Assembly: GCA_002325785.1 (NCBI GenBank)
Contig: DCSU01000077.1
Coordinates: 34,903 to 66,933 of the forward strand
Direction of reading: 5' to 3'
DNA: 32,031 nt
DNA from: Bacteroidales bacterium UBA1458
Lineage (GTDB): Bacteria > Bacteroidota > Bacteroidia > Bacteroidales > VadinHA17
Position numbers and translations under genes: made by a program. The notes under the pieces are model-generated. The model saw only the letters and a list, made by a program, of their open reading frames with translations, had not been told where the DNA came from and made no database searches. Numbering within the stretch: position 1 is the stretch's first letter; every line of letters begins with the position of its first letter. Shown here piece by piece: positions 23,505-32,031 of the stretch.

Positions 23505-25241
23505 ATGCACGGATTCAACGATTTCCTTGTTAGGCTCGACGGGTATCTCGGAGGGCATCCCTGGTTCATGGTATTACTAATTGGCACAGGTCTCTTCTTT
23601 ACCTTTTATCTCGGCTTCCCGCAGATCAGGTATTTCCGTCATGCCCTGAGGATCACCCGCGGCAAATATGATCATTCCCATGACGTAGGGGATACCTCGC
23701 ACTTCCAGTCGCTTGCCACAGCCCTCTCAGGTACGGTAGGTACAGGCAACATTGCAGGGGTGGCCCTTGCAATACACCTTGGCGGACCGGCAGCACTCTT
23801 CTGGATGCTTATAACGGCAGCCATCGGGATGTGCACCAAAATGGTTGAGGTGTCACTATCCCACAAGTACAGGGATATTCTGCCTGACGGATCTGTTTCC
23901 GGTGGCCCGATGTACTATATGAAGAAGAGGCTGAATATCACGACCAAAAGCGGAAAGATCATCAGGACCGGTGCTATTTTGGGGGCATTTTTTGCCGGCG
24001 CTACCGTTCTCAGCTCTTTCGGCACCGGCAGCCTGCCCCAGATCAACAGTATATCCAACTCCGTCTTTACGACCTTTGGTGTAAAGCATATAATAACAGG
24101 CGCAATCCTGGCCGTTTTCCTGGGGTTGGTCATTATCGGCGGAATAAAGAGGATCGCAAAGGTCACCTCGGTCATGGTTCCGTTTATGGCGATACTTTAC
24201 CTCATCGGCTCGCTCCTGGTTATCTTCTCCCATCCCGGTAACATTATCCCTTCCTTTGTTTCAATATTTGCCGATGCTTTTACAGGTTCGGCAGCGGCAG
24301 GAGGTTTCCTGGGAGCCACCTTCGCCTTCGCCATGAACAGGGGCGTGAACAGGGGCCTCTTCTCTAATGAATCAGGACAGGGTTCTGCGCCTATTGCGCA
24401 CTCGGCCGCACGTGCTCCGGAGCCTGTTTCTGAGGGTATGGTTAGTCTTCTTGAGCCGTTTATTGACACCATCTGCATCTGTACATTGACCGGACTGGTG
24501 GTGCTTGCCTCAGGTGCCTGGAACACCAAGACTGATAATCAATTCCAGGCAACGGACATGCAGATACTTACAGGTATATACGATGATGGAAACAGCGCTG
24601 ATGTGGAAAAACTCAGCAGCCATCTCAGGGGTGATCAGTTCCTCGATCTCTACAACGGCAAGCTTACGGTGGAGAACGGTGTGATAACCACGACCGGTAT
24701 TTCAGTCATCCACGCAAGATCGCTTGCAAGCAACATCAGGTTCATGTCAGACAAAGCACCATTCTCAGGAGAACTGGAGGTTCTTGCCGGCAAGCTCCCT
24801 AATATGGCTTCCATGACCGTTCGGGGCGAATCACTTATCCACAGTGCCCCTCTCACCACGTTTGCCTTCAGCCGGAGCATAATGAAAGGATTCGGGCCCT
24901 ACATTGTCACACTCTCACTGCTGCTCTTTGCATTCTCCACGGCTATCTCCTGGTCATATTACGGCGACAGAGCGGTGACGTACCTGTTCGGACCGAAATA
25001 TGTACTGTACTATAGGCTGATATTCGTAGTGGCATTCTTTATCGCATCATTCACTGACACAACCATTATTTGGTCATTGTCATACGTGGCTATTGTCCTG
25101 ATGGCGGTACCCAACCTCATAGGCATTCTTATCCTCAGGAAAGAGGTAAAACAAAGCGTGAAGGATTACTGGCTGACCTTCTCAAAACAGTATCCGAACG
25201 AGAAGATTTCAGGCAAGATGTCAAAGAGGTTCGGCGGTTAA
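23505..25241 (+). CDS. Sodium:alanine symporter, AGCS family, with an extra soluble insert
   Basis: The 578-residue protein has AGCS family signatures: SLATALSGTVGTGNIAGVALAI, GGPAALFWMLITAAIGM and NRGVNRGLFSNESGQGSAPIAHSAA. These match AgcS/DagA-type Na+- or H+-coupled alanine/glycine carriers. Typical members have about 440-500 residues. Here residues about 341-447, between ASGAWN and the helix beginning GFGPYIVTL, form an extra hydrophilic segment of roughly 100 residues with no cysteines. The insert stays in frame and shows no sign of being a separate gene. It probably shares a transcript with the NSS gene 18 bp upstream. The substrate is inferred to be alanine or glycine. Confidence 0.92.
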   Translation: MHGFNDFLVRLDGYLGGHPWFMVLLIGTGLFFTFYLGFPQIRYFRHALRITRGKYDHSHDVGDTSHFQSLATALSGTVGTGNIAGVALAIHLGGPAALFWMLITAAIGMCTKMVEVSLSHKYRDILPDGSVSGGPMYYMKKRLNITTKSGKIIRTGAILGAFFAGATVLSSFGTGSLPQINSISNSVFTTFGVKHIITGAILAVFLGLVIIGGIKRIAKVTSVMVPFMAILYLIGSLLVIFSHPGNIIPSFVSIFADAFTGSAAAGGFLGATFAFAMNRGVNRGLFSNESGQGSAPIAHSAARAPEPVSEGMVSLLEPFIDTICICTLTGLVVLASGAWNTKTDNQFQATDMQILTGIYDDGNSADVEKLSSHLRGDQFLDLYNGKLTVENGVITTTGISVIHARSLASNIRFMSDKAPFSGELEVLAGKLPNMASMTVRGESLIHSAPLTTFAFSRSIMKGFGPYIVTLSLLLFAFSTAISWSYYGDRAVTYLFGPKYVLYYRLIFVVAFFIASFTDTTIIWSLSYVAIVLMAVPNLIGILILRKEVKQSVKDYWLTFSKQYPNEKISGKMSKRFGG

Positions 25242-25288
25242 GTTATTGTAACCTGACAGGAGACTGCACCACTAAGGCCGGAGCCTGA

Positions 25289-26179
25289 TTACTCCCTGTC
25301 CGGCACAGGAGGATACAAATCCTCAACCCTCACAGCCTGTTCTCCGTCGGTTGTTATTTCTGATATCACTTCGTCTCCACGGTTCCTGAAATACAGGATA
25401 AATGCCATTATTGGCAGAACCGGAGTGACAAGTGCGGTTGTAAGCGCGCTGATGGCAATGTAAAGAGGGTTACGGCTCATCTCAAGCATGGCAGAGGCTT
25501 CCTCCGGATTGGTCAATGATTTAATAAAAGACCCTGTGAAGGGCAGCATGTTAAGAGCTGCAATGAGCAGTGACGCTACTATCAGCAAAAGTGCAATCAC
25601 CACTACCCACCCCATGTTTGGCCACAGGTGACTGTGAGCCAGCCTGAACGATCTTTTCACTACGGTTACCGGATTACGGCTCTCCGTGAGGATGAGAGGC
25701 ATGGCGAAGAGCAATACTGTGAACATATAGAAAAGCGCAAAAAGGCCGGGCAGCACCAACAGTACCAGTCCTATGGTGGTAAGGACCGTTGTAACTATCG
25801 TAAGAATTATCATCACTACAAGACAGGGTACCAGCGCCACGAGGCTTTTTTTCAGCACGGTGGCAATGAAGCCAGGTTCACCCAATGGCTTCTCAAGTAC
25901 CCAGGCATGCAGCACTATGAAGGAGACCATTGAGACAAGCATTAAAAGTGCATAGGGCCCGGCCATACCTTTCATCATTTTAAGCATCTCGTTGGGATCG
26001 GTTGTAGATTGCAAGGCGGCAAGGTCAAGACCTGAGGTGATCAGTGATGAGAACAGTCCCATGACCACAGAGATAATATACAGTCCCAGGAAATATTTCT
26101 TGTAGAAGGCCCACAGTCTGGCCATCGCACTGTCAAGGTCGAAAGCACCGGACAGGGGATGATTTTGATAGTTGTTCAT
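25289..26179 (-). CDS. Multi-pass membrane protein of unknown function
   Basis: The 296-residue protein has about six hydrophobic helices, an N-terminal cytosolic stretch (DLDSAMARLWAFYKKYFLGLY) and a charged C-terminal tail. It resembles the loosely defined group annotated as glycerophosphodiester phosphodiesterase membrane domain or DUF975-like proteins, which have no catalytic residues of their own. I cannot assign a function. It lies 48 bp downstream of the SNF2 gene in the same direction and converges on the AGCS gene. ATG 26179 is the only reasonable start. Confidence 0.75.
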   Translation of the reverse strand: MNNYQNHPLSGAFDLDSAMARLWAFYKKYFLGLYIISVVMGLFSSLITSGLDLAALQSTTDPNEMLKMMKGMAGPYALLMLVSMVSFIVLHAWVLEKPLGEPGFIATVLKKSLVALVPCLVVMIILTIVTTVLTTIGLVLLVLPGLFALFYMFTVLLFAMPLILTESRNPVTVVKRSFRLAHSHLWPNMGWVVVIALLLIVASLLIAALNMLPFTGSFIKSLTNPEEASAMLEMSRNPLYIAISALTTALVTPVLPIMAFILYFRNRGDEVISEITTDGEQAVRVEDLYPPVPDRE

Positions 26180-26227
26180 TGCAGCGTTGGTTAGGATTTA
26201 TTGACTGACCACAAAGCTAGTAAAAAA

Positions 26228-29167
26228 TCAGTTCAGTATCTCCAGCATCCCCTTCACGTCAAGTTCGCCGAAGGGATTGTTGGAATCGATGAAGGTCCCT
26301 GCCAGCTTTGATTTTCTCTCCTGCAGGCGTTGTATCTTTTCCTCTATTGTATCTCCCGAGATATAGCGGTAGACAAAAACTCTCTTTTCCTGGCCTATGC
26401 GGTGAGCCCTGCTCAGTGCCTGTATCTCTGAAGCAGGGTTCCACCATGGGTCGAGGATGAATACATAATCGGCCTCGGTAAGGTTGAGCCCCACGCCTCC
26501 TGCTTTAAGAGAAATGAGAAATACTTTTATGTTTTCATCTTTCCTGAAACTGTTGATGACACTCTCGCGATCACGGGTGGATCCTGTAAGCATGGCATAG
26601 CCAATGCCGTTACGCTCAAGCCAGCCGGGGAAGAGATCCAGGTGTTTAACGAAGGAGGAGAAGATCAGTATCTTGTGTCCTTCTGATACTACGCTCTCGA
26701 TATTATATGTCACCGTATCAAACTTACCTGAACCTCCGCTGTAGGCTTCGTCAGTCATGATGGGGTGGTTGGCCAGCTGCCTGAGCCTCATAAGTCCCTG
26801 CAATACCATTATGGCCGACTTCTCAATGCCGACGGCTTCAATGTTCTCCATGATGCTGTTACGGACGGCCGACTTCTCCCGTTCGTAGACGGTCGCCTGA
26901 TCCTCTGACATGTCGCAGTGAATGACCTGTTCCGTCACCGGTGGCAGTTCACTGACAACCATCTCTTTTGTTCGCCTCATGATGAACGGCTGGATGATCT
27001 TCTTCAACCTGTTCTCTTTCTCCTCCTCATAATTTTTTTCTATCGGCCGGGCAAACTCACGCTTGAAGAAGGTGAGCGAGCCCAGAAGCCCCGGATTTAC
27101 AAAACTGAGCTGGGTCCAAAGGTCGGTCAGTGAGTTCTCCACAGGTGTTCCGGTAAGCACCAATCGGTGATCGGCCCTGAGTCGTGTCACTGCCCTGTAA
27201 ATATTGGAGGAAGGGTTCTTTATATGCTGGCTTTCGTCCAGGACTGCATACAAAAACTTCACTGCAATGAAGAATTCTATGTCCTGTCGCACCGTATGGT
27301 AGCTTGATATGACGATGTCATAACCGGTAAAGTGCGATGCTGACCTGTTCCTTCCGGCACCGTGGTGTATCAGTGTCTTCATTGAGGGGCAGAACCTCCT
27401 GATCTCGTTGTACCAGTTGTGACACAGTGAGGCAGGGACTATTATGAGAGACGTTGCCGGTGCGGATTCGTCACCGAAGAGAGTCATCTGTGATCCGGGC
27501 TGCCTCTCTCCCTTTAGCTGTCTATGTTCCTTGTTCCACAGGAGGAGGGCCAGTGTCTGTAGCGTCTTGCCGAGTCCCATGTCATCAGCCAGGCAGCCTC
27601 CGAGGTTGTTCGACTGGAGGAAGTAGAGCCAGCTTAAACCTTCCATCTGGTAAGGGCGCATCTCTGCCTTCAGTCCGGCCGGTACGGGCAAAATCGGAAG
27701 CTGTTCGGGAACTGCCAGCTTCCCGAGCTTGCTGCAAATATCGCAATCGTCATCCGACACCACCTCACTGATGATCCCAAAATGCTGCTTGTGGAGAAGA
27801 AGGCTCTCGTCATTGTCTTTCCCCATCTCAAAGAGACCCCGGTAACGGGTGAACCACTCCTCCGGAAGAATGGCCACTGTTCCGTCAGGAAGGATGAATT
27901 CACGTATCCCCTCAAGTATACTTCGCCTGAACCTGGTGAAGGGTATGGTAAAGGCGCCTATCTGTACAACAGCCTTGAGATCAAACCAGTCGTTTATCAG
28001 TTGATGACTGAGCCTGATCTCCACCGGGTCGAGGCTGTAAGGCCGGTCAAGGCTGCCCGTGCGTATCACCATGCCGGTATCCTCAATCTTTTTTCTGTTA
28101 TAGGCAACTGCCTCAATCAGGTCATAGAATGCACTGCCGTTATCCTCCCTTGCTCCCGGTGTCACGAAGCTGATGCCGTCTTCCGTAAACAGTCCGGCAT
28201 CATCGAGTGCCTGCAGGCATCTCTTCTCCCAGCAGGTATCACGCTCCTTCCTGCGAAAAATGAAATTGCCACTCTCATTGCTGAAGACTGTGAAGTGTTT
28301 CATCTCATCAGGGAAGAAGACCTCCCTGTCGTCATATCGGAACTTCAATATTGCCACAGGGATTCCCGCAAGATTATTTTCAACGGTGAGTAAAGCTTGT
28401 TTGCCGGGCTCTGACTGTTCGAGTGTGAAACCGGTACCGGTAACCTTGTGGGTGTTGATGACTGAAAGGACGAAAGTGCTGAAGTATTTCTCCTCGGTAT
28501 CACGCGGGATGCTAATGTTTTCGCGGGAGAGGAAAGGTTTCAGCTTTGCTCCCTCAATGTCAGAGACGAAGTGGATGCTGTGGCCTGCCCTGATGACACA
28601 GGGTTTGTTAGAAAGTATCTCAACAGAGGGTTGGCGAAGATCAAGGGGTTTGCCCGCTGATTCAACCATGAGGCTGTATCTGCTCCCTGCCGGAGTGCGG
28701 TTAAACCTGAATACCGGGCTGGCTATGTCAGTTGATACCGTCAGCCTGTCTTCAGGATGAAGCGTGGTGATCCTGGTCTTTTGCAGAAAAAGAGGGATCT
28801 CATCAATGAGTGCAATGTGAAGACAATGATGTATCCTCGATTCGATGTAGGGTTTGATAATCTTGTCGAAATCCTTGTCAGTGACGTTGTCAATGAAGTC
28901 CCTGACGTTCCGGTGTTTGGAGAAGAGTTTGAAGAGGTTGCGGTCAGAGTATTCATTCAACAATCTTACAGCCTCCTTCTCCTCATTGTCGAGGCCGGAA
29001 AGTGTAACGGTGTCGGGGAACGGTGACAGGGCCTCAGCCAGGTTGTAATAATCACGGCCCGGTGGCCTTTCCAGGATATAAGGAATCAGAATAGTACCCC
29101 ACCGGCGGTGCTGGGTCAGAATAAGTGCAAAGAGCCTTTCGCGCTCTCTAAAACCGGGGGGCTGCAT
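26228..29167 (-). CDS. SNF2-family DNA-dependent ATPase/helicase
   Basis: The 979-residue bacterial SNF2 protein has the two RecA-like lobes in its second half: motif I DDMGLGKT (K534), motif II LDESQHIKN (DESQ at 644-647, where DEAQ or DEAH is usual), LTGTPVENSLTDLW, then IFSSFVKHLDLFPGWLE, LKAGGVGLNLTEADYV and the motif VI segment QALSRAHRIGQEKRVFVYR. The first 480 or so residues are not a domain I recognise; bacterial homologues often carry SWIM or SNF2_assoc regions there, but no SWIM zinc pattern is evident. It probably translocates on DNA and remodels protein-DNA contacts, role unknown. ATG 29167 is the first codon after an A-rich leader. No methylase or phage-defence partner is adjacent. 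Confidence 0.93.
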   Translation of the reverse strand: MQPPGFRERERLFALILTQHRRWGTILIPYILERPPGRDYYNLAEALSPFPDTVTLSGLDNEEKEAVRLLNEYSDRNLFKLFSKHRNVRDFIDNVTDKDFDKIIKPYIESRIHHCLHIALIDEIPLFLQKTRITTLHPEDRLTVSTDIASPVFRFNRTPAGSRYSLMVESAGKPLDLRQPSVEILSNKPCVIRAGHSIHFVSDIEGAKLKPFLSRENISIPRDTEEKYFSTFVLSVINTHKVTGTGFTLEQSEPGKQALLTVENNLAGIPVAILKFRYDDREVFFPDEMKHFTVFSNESGNFIFRRKERDTCWEKRCLQALDDAGLFTEDGISFVTPGAREDNGSAFYDLIEAVAYNRKKIEDTGMVIRTGSLDRPYSLDPVEIRLSHQLINDWFDLKAVVQIGAFTIPFTRFRRSILEGIREFILPDGTVAILPEEWFTRYRGLFEMGKDNDESLLLHKQHFGIISEVVSDDDCDICSKLGKLAVPEQLPILPVPAGLKAEMRPYQMEGLSWLYFLQSNNLGGCLADDMGLGKTLQTLALLLWNKEHRQLKGERQPGSQMTLFGDESAPATSLIIVPASLCHNWYNEIRRFCPSMKTLIHHGAGRNRSASHFTGYDIVISSYHTVRQDIEFFIAVKFLYAVLDESQHIKNPSSNIYRAVTRLRADHRLVLTGTPVENSLTDLWTQLSFVNPGLLGSLTFFKREFARPIEKNYEEEKENRLKKIIQPFIMRRTKEMVVSELPPVTEQVIHCDMSEDQATVYEREKSAVRNSIMENIEAVGIEKSAIMVLQGLMRLRQLANHPIMTDEAYSGGSGKFDTVTYNIESVVSEGHKILIFSSFVKHLDLFPGWLERNGIGYAMLTGSTRDRESVINSFRKDENIKVFLISLKAGGVGLNLTEADYVFILDPWWNPASEIQALSRAHRIGQEKRVFVYRYISGDTIEEKIQRLQERKSKLAGTFIDSNNPFGELDVKGMLEILN

Positions 29168-29346
29168 TAATAAAACAAATCAACCTGCAATTTTGAAATT
29201 CCCCGGATAATATCAAAGCTTTATCCCTAAATAATTATTTAAGCCTTCATCTGGCGGTATCCCGCGTCTCTTCAAAGAACCTCCGGGTGACCGCAGGTAA
29301 GGAATATTTTAATATCTTTCCGTACTTGAAAGTGACCAGAGAAGCT

Positions 29347-31956
29347 ATGAATAGGATACTTGTAATCAGTTTATTGTTACTTTATTCCCTGCTGACGTCA
29401 GCCCAGGTAACGCCGCTATCTGCGGGATGGAAGGCAAAGAGGGCCTCGGAGGTGAACGCTGACGGCATACGTCTGACTACTGAGGAGCCTGACCTTACCG
29501 GGTGGCTGAACGCCACCGTGCCGGGGACGGTACTAACAACGCTGGTGAATAACGGGCTGATGCCTGAGCCATGGTTCGGCATGAATAACGAGCAGATCCC
29601 TGATGTCTGGAAGGAAGGACGAGAGTACTACACATATTGGTTCTTTACGAGGTTCTCATCTGAGACCCTTGATTCTACAAAGCAGGTGTGGCTGAATTTC
29701 AGGGGTATCAACTACCGCGCTGATATTTACCTTAACGGCCATCGGCTCAATGAAGCGACCCACGAGGGCATGTTTCTTCGCCAGAAATATAATGTCACCG
29801 CCCTGCTAAACCGGCAGGGTCATAACCGTCTGGCTGTTAGAGTTGAGCCCCCATTGCATCCGGGAAACCCCAATGGCGGACAGGGTGGCGATGGTATGAT
29901 AGGCCATGACGTGACGATGCAGTTTACGGCAGGGTGGGACTGGATTCAGCCGGTAAGGGACCGCAACACAGGTATATGGGATGAAGTTACCATAGAGGTC
30001 ACAGGGGATATTGATATCCGAGACGGTTTTGCCAGGACCCGGGTGCCCGGACCGCGTCTGCCCGGTGAATTGCAGGATCCCGCTTTTGTGACATTCTCTG
30101 CCGAGCTGGAGAATCCTACAGACAGGCTGGTGGAGGGGGAGGTTGCCCTGGCATACATGGGAGACACTGACCGGAAGAAAATGAAGATAGAGCCTCATTC
30201 CACAGTGACAGTGACCTTTTCCGAGAAGAAACAGACCGATCCCAGGGTATGGTGGCCCAACGGTATCGGCCAGCCATCGCTTTACCAGGCAGTGATTACG
30301 TTCCACGACAAAAAGGATAATACTCTTGACCGCGAGGATCTGATGTTTGGCTTCAGGGAGACGGGTAGCTACTTCGACGATTCAACAGGTGCCCGGATAT
30401 TTACAATAAACGGTCAGAAATTATTCATCAGGGGTGCAAACTGGATTGCCTCCGACGGTATGCTGCGCCTCAATTCCGGCAGGTATGAGGCAGAGGTAAA
30501 GATGCATGCTGAAATGAATATGAACATGATAAGGGTCTGGGGCGGATCGATCACTGAGAGGCCTGAGTTCTATGAGGCATGTGACAGGCACGGAATCCTG
30601 GTGTGGCAGGACCTGTGGATTACGGGCGACTGTAACGGCAGGTGGCCCGATACGCTCAGGAAGGCGGAATCGCAGGAGGTGCGAAGGATGTATCCTGATG
30701 ACGACTCATTGTTCCTTCTTTCTGTCGCCGACCAGGTGAAGATGCTTCGTAATCATCCCTCGCTCTATATGATATGTGGCGGAAACGAGTTCCCCCCGCC
30801 TCCGGAACTGGATACCCTTATAAGAAATACCCTCGATTCCCTTGACGGGACGAGGCTCTACTTCAGTGAATCTACATCATCCGATATCCTTACGAACACC
30901 ATTGGCGGCACTGCTGACGGCCCATACAATGTCAGGGAGCCTCTCTGGTTCTTCACACAGAAATGGCATCCTTTTAATCCCGAGATAGGATCTGTGGGGC
31001 TGCCCAATATGGAGTCGCTGAAGAAGATGATGGATGAGAAGGATCTTGTAGTGCCTGAAGGGAAAGAGGTTAATGAGGTCTGGAGATACCATAAGTATAT
31101 GGGCTACGGAGGGATGATAGAAAGGATGGGAGAGGTGCGTGACCTGAAGGACTTTGTGACAAAGGCGCAACTGGTCAATTATGATCAGTACCGGTCTCTT
31201 GTCGAAGGGCACACAGCACACATGTGGGACTGGTACACAGGATTCCTCATTTGGAAGAGCCAGAATCCATGGCCGGCTCTCAAGGGCCAGTTCTACGACT
31301 GGTATCACGATCAGAATGCCGGATTTTACGGGTTTAAACATGCTGCCGCTCCGGTACATCTCCTGTTTAACCCGGCCGACTCAGCCATCTATGCCGTCAA
31401 TACCATGCCCAAGGAGCGCAAGGGGCTGCGTCTTGATGCCGTGCTGACTGATGAGTCAGGCAAGGAGATATGGAAGAGGTCACAGGAGTCCGTCCTGGAT
31501 GCCAGCAATATCATCAAGGTGTGGGATGTTGATCTGCGCAGCACGGCGGCCAGGGTCCATTTCCTGAAGCTTCGCATAACCTATGTCTCAACTGGCCTGC
31601 CCATTGATGAAAACACCTACTGGCTCCCCTTTAATGGCGACGGCAGGGAGCTGATGGAGCTTCCCGAGGCAAAAATCGTCGGTCAGATGATGAAGAGCAA
31701 CAACGGCAAGTTCACTGTTGATCTGGCTAACAGCGGCAGTGTGGCTGCGTTTTTTGTGCGAATGAAGGTCATCCGTGCCTCTGACGGTGAGATTGTGACA
31801 CCGGTCTTCTTCGATGACAATTATATTGTATTGTTGCCCGGCGAGAAGAAGAGCGTTCAGCTGGATATCACTCTCCTGAAGCAGGATGAGCGCAACACCC
31901 CGCTGTTGCTTCATCTTGAGGGCGTCAACCTGCGGGGGCAGACCGTACGGCTGTGA
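29347..31956 (+). CDS. Secreted GH2 glycosidase (exo-beta-glucosaminidase / beta-mannosidase type)
   Basis: The protein has 869 residues from ATG 29347, chosen because it begins a clear signal peptide (MNRILVISLLLLYSLLTSA, then QVTP); an upstream GTG would precede it by 20 residues. Domains in order are a sugar-binding jelly roll (WLNATVPGTVLTTL through LNFRGINYRADIYLNG), an immunoglobulin-like domain, then a TIM barrel with FIRGANWIASDGM and RVWGGSITERPEFYEACDRHGILVWQDLW. The likely acid/base is E481 in GGNE and the likely nucleophile is E546 in NPEIGSVG. The layout fits GH2 exo-beta-D-glucosaminidases and beta-mannosidases; specificity cannot be settled by eye. It is expected in the periplasm, acting on non-reducing ends of mannan- or chitosan-type sugars. 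Confidence 0.9.
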   Translation: MNRILVISLLLLYSLLTSAQVTPLSAGWKAKRASEVNADGIRLTTEEPDLTGWLNATVPGTVLTTLVNNGLMPEPWFGMNNEQIPDVWKEGREYYTYWFFTRFSSETLDSTKQVWLNFRGINYRADIYLNGHRLNEATHEGMFLRQKYNVTALLNRQGHNRLAVRVEPPLHPGNPNGGQGGDGMIGHDVTMQFTAGWDWIQPVRDRNTGIWDEVTIEVTGDIDIRDGFARTRVPGPRLPGELQDPAFVTFSAELENPTDRLVEGEVALAYMGDTDRKKMKIEPHSTVTVTFSEKKQTDPRVWWPNGIGQPSLYQAVITFHDKKDNTLDREDLMFGFRETGSYFDDSTGARIFTINGQKLFIRGANWIASDGMLRLNSGRYEAEVKMHAEMNMNMIRVWGGSITERPEFYEACDRHGILVWQDLWITGDCNGRWPDTLRKAESQEVRRMYPDDDSLFLLSVADQVKMLRNHPSLYMICGGNEFPPPPELDTLIRNTLDSLDGTRLYFSESTSSDILTNTIGGTADGPYNVREPLWFFTQKWHPFNPEIGSVGLPNMESLKKMMDEKDLVVPEGKEVNEVWRYHKYMGYGGMIERMGEVRDLKDFVTKAQLVNYDQYRSLVEGHTAHMWDWYTGFLIWKSQNPWPALKGQFYDWYHDQNAGFYGFKHAAAPVHLLFNPADSAIYAVNTMPKERKGLRLDAVLTDESGKEIWKRSQESVLDASNIIKVWDVDLRSTAARVHFLKLRITYVSTGLPIDENTYWLPFNGDGRELMELPEAKIVGQMMKSNNGKFTVDLANSGSVAAFFVRMKVIRASDGEIVTPVFFDDNYIVLLPGEKKSVQLDITLLKQDERNTPLLLHLEGVNLRGQTVRL

Positions 31957-32005
31957 AAGTCGAAAGTCTGTAAAGTCCGTAAAGTCGAAAGTCTGTAAAA
32001 TCGGA
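31956..32005. repeat. Two-copy 25-bp tandem repeat after the GH2 gene
   Basis: Two 25-bp units beginning AAAGTCGAAAGTCTGTAAA (31956-31980 and 31981-32005) match at 22 of 25 positions. Within them AAAGTC recurs every 7-9 bp. The first unit shares its first base with the GH2 stop codon. The array stops at 32005 and the last 26 bases show no gene. Confidence 0.8.
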
Positions 32006-32031
32006 AGGATTTGCGATTAAATCGACAATCG

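Noticed and set aside
25236..25253. Possible bidirectional terminator between the converging AGCS and membrane-protein genes
   Set aside because: The only hairpin found is a 5-bp stem (GGTTA/TAACC) with an 8-base loop and no T-run, too weak to call.
1..32031. tRNA, rRNA, CRISPR arrays, integrases or phage genes
   Set aside because: No cloverleaf, rRNA signature, regularly spaced repeat array or recombinase gene was seen on either strand.

Overview
The window looks like chromosomal DNA of an anaerobic, hydrogen-metabolising member of the Bacteroidota. This is inferred from the hydC-hydB-hydA and rex-hyp gene types, the frequent lack of clear Shine-Dalgarno sites, a four-helix-bundle (S23/IVP-type) gene of the kind common in that phylum, and a secreted GH2 enzyme. 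No rRNA marker is present, so the taxonomic call is tentative.

Region 1 (1-11873, all minus strand, read right to left) is one tightly packed operon. Its order is a sulfhydrogenase/AsrA-like 4Fe-4S protein, a HydG/AsrB-like FAD-NAD(P) oxidoreductase with a 2Fe-2S site, a HycB-like polyferredoxin, NuoH-, NuoB- and NuoC-like subunits, a group 4 [NiFe]-hydrogenase large subunit, a NuoL-like antiporter subunit, an MbhD-MbhE fusion, MrpB, MrpC, MrpD, MrpE, MrpF, MrpG and a NuoI-like ferredoxin cut by the window edge. Together these encode a membrane hydrogenase carrying a whole Mrp-type Na+/H+ antiporter module plus a soluble diaphorase pair. A small four-helix-bundle gene flanked by 31-bp inverted repeats interrupts the operon at 3595-4072.

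Region 2 (11874-12065) is a divergent control region. It has a -35/-10-like promoter for the hydrogenase operon overlapped downstream by a palindrome that fits a Rex operator. Region 3 (12066-18311, plus) is rex-hypF-hypC-hypD-hypE-hypA-hypB: a redox-sensing repressor followed by the complete set of [NiFe] Fe(CN)2CO and nickel insertion factors. Region 4 (18312-21970) has a second Rex-like site and then hydC-hydB-hydA, a multisubunit [FeFe]-hydrogenase whose HydB is unusually short, ended by a 30-bp palindromic terminator.

Region 5 (22122-25241, plus) holds two sodium-coupled amino-acid transporters (NSS and AGCS families). They could use the sodium gradient that region 1 makes or spends, but that link is only inference. 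Region 6 (25289-29167, minus) holds a multi-pass membrane protein and a SNF2-family ATPase. Region 7 (29347-31956, plus) is a secreted GH2 glycosidase followed by a 25-bp tandem repeat at the window end. Taken together, regions 1-4 are a hydrogen/NAD(P)H balancing island: two unrelated hydrogenases, the maturation machinery for one of them, and a probable common NADH/NAD+ sensor.
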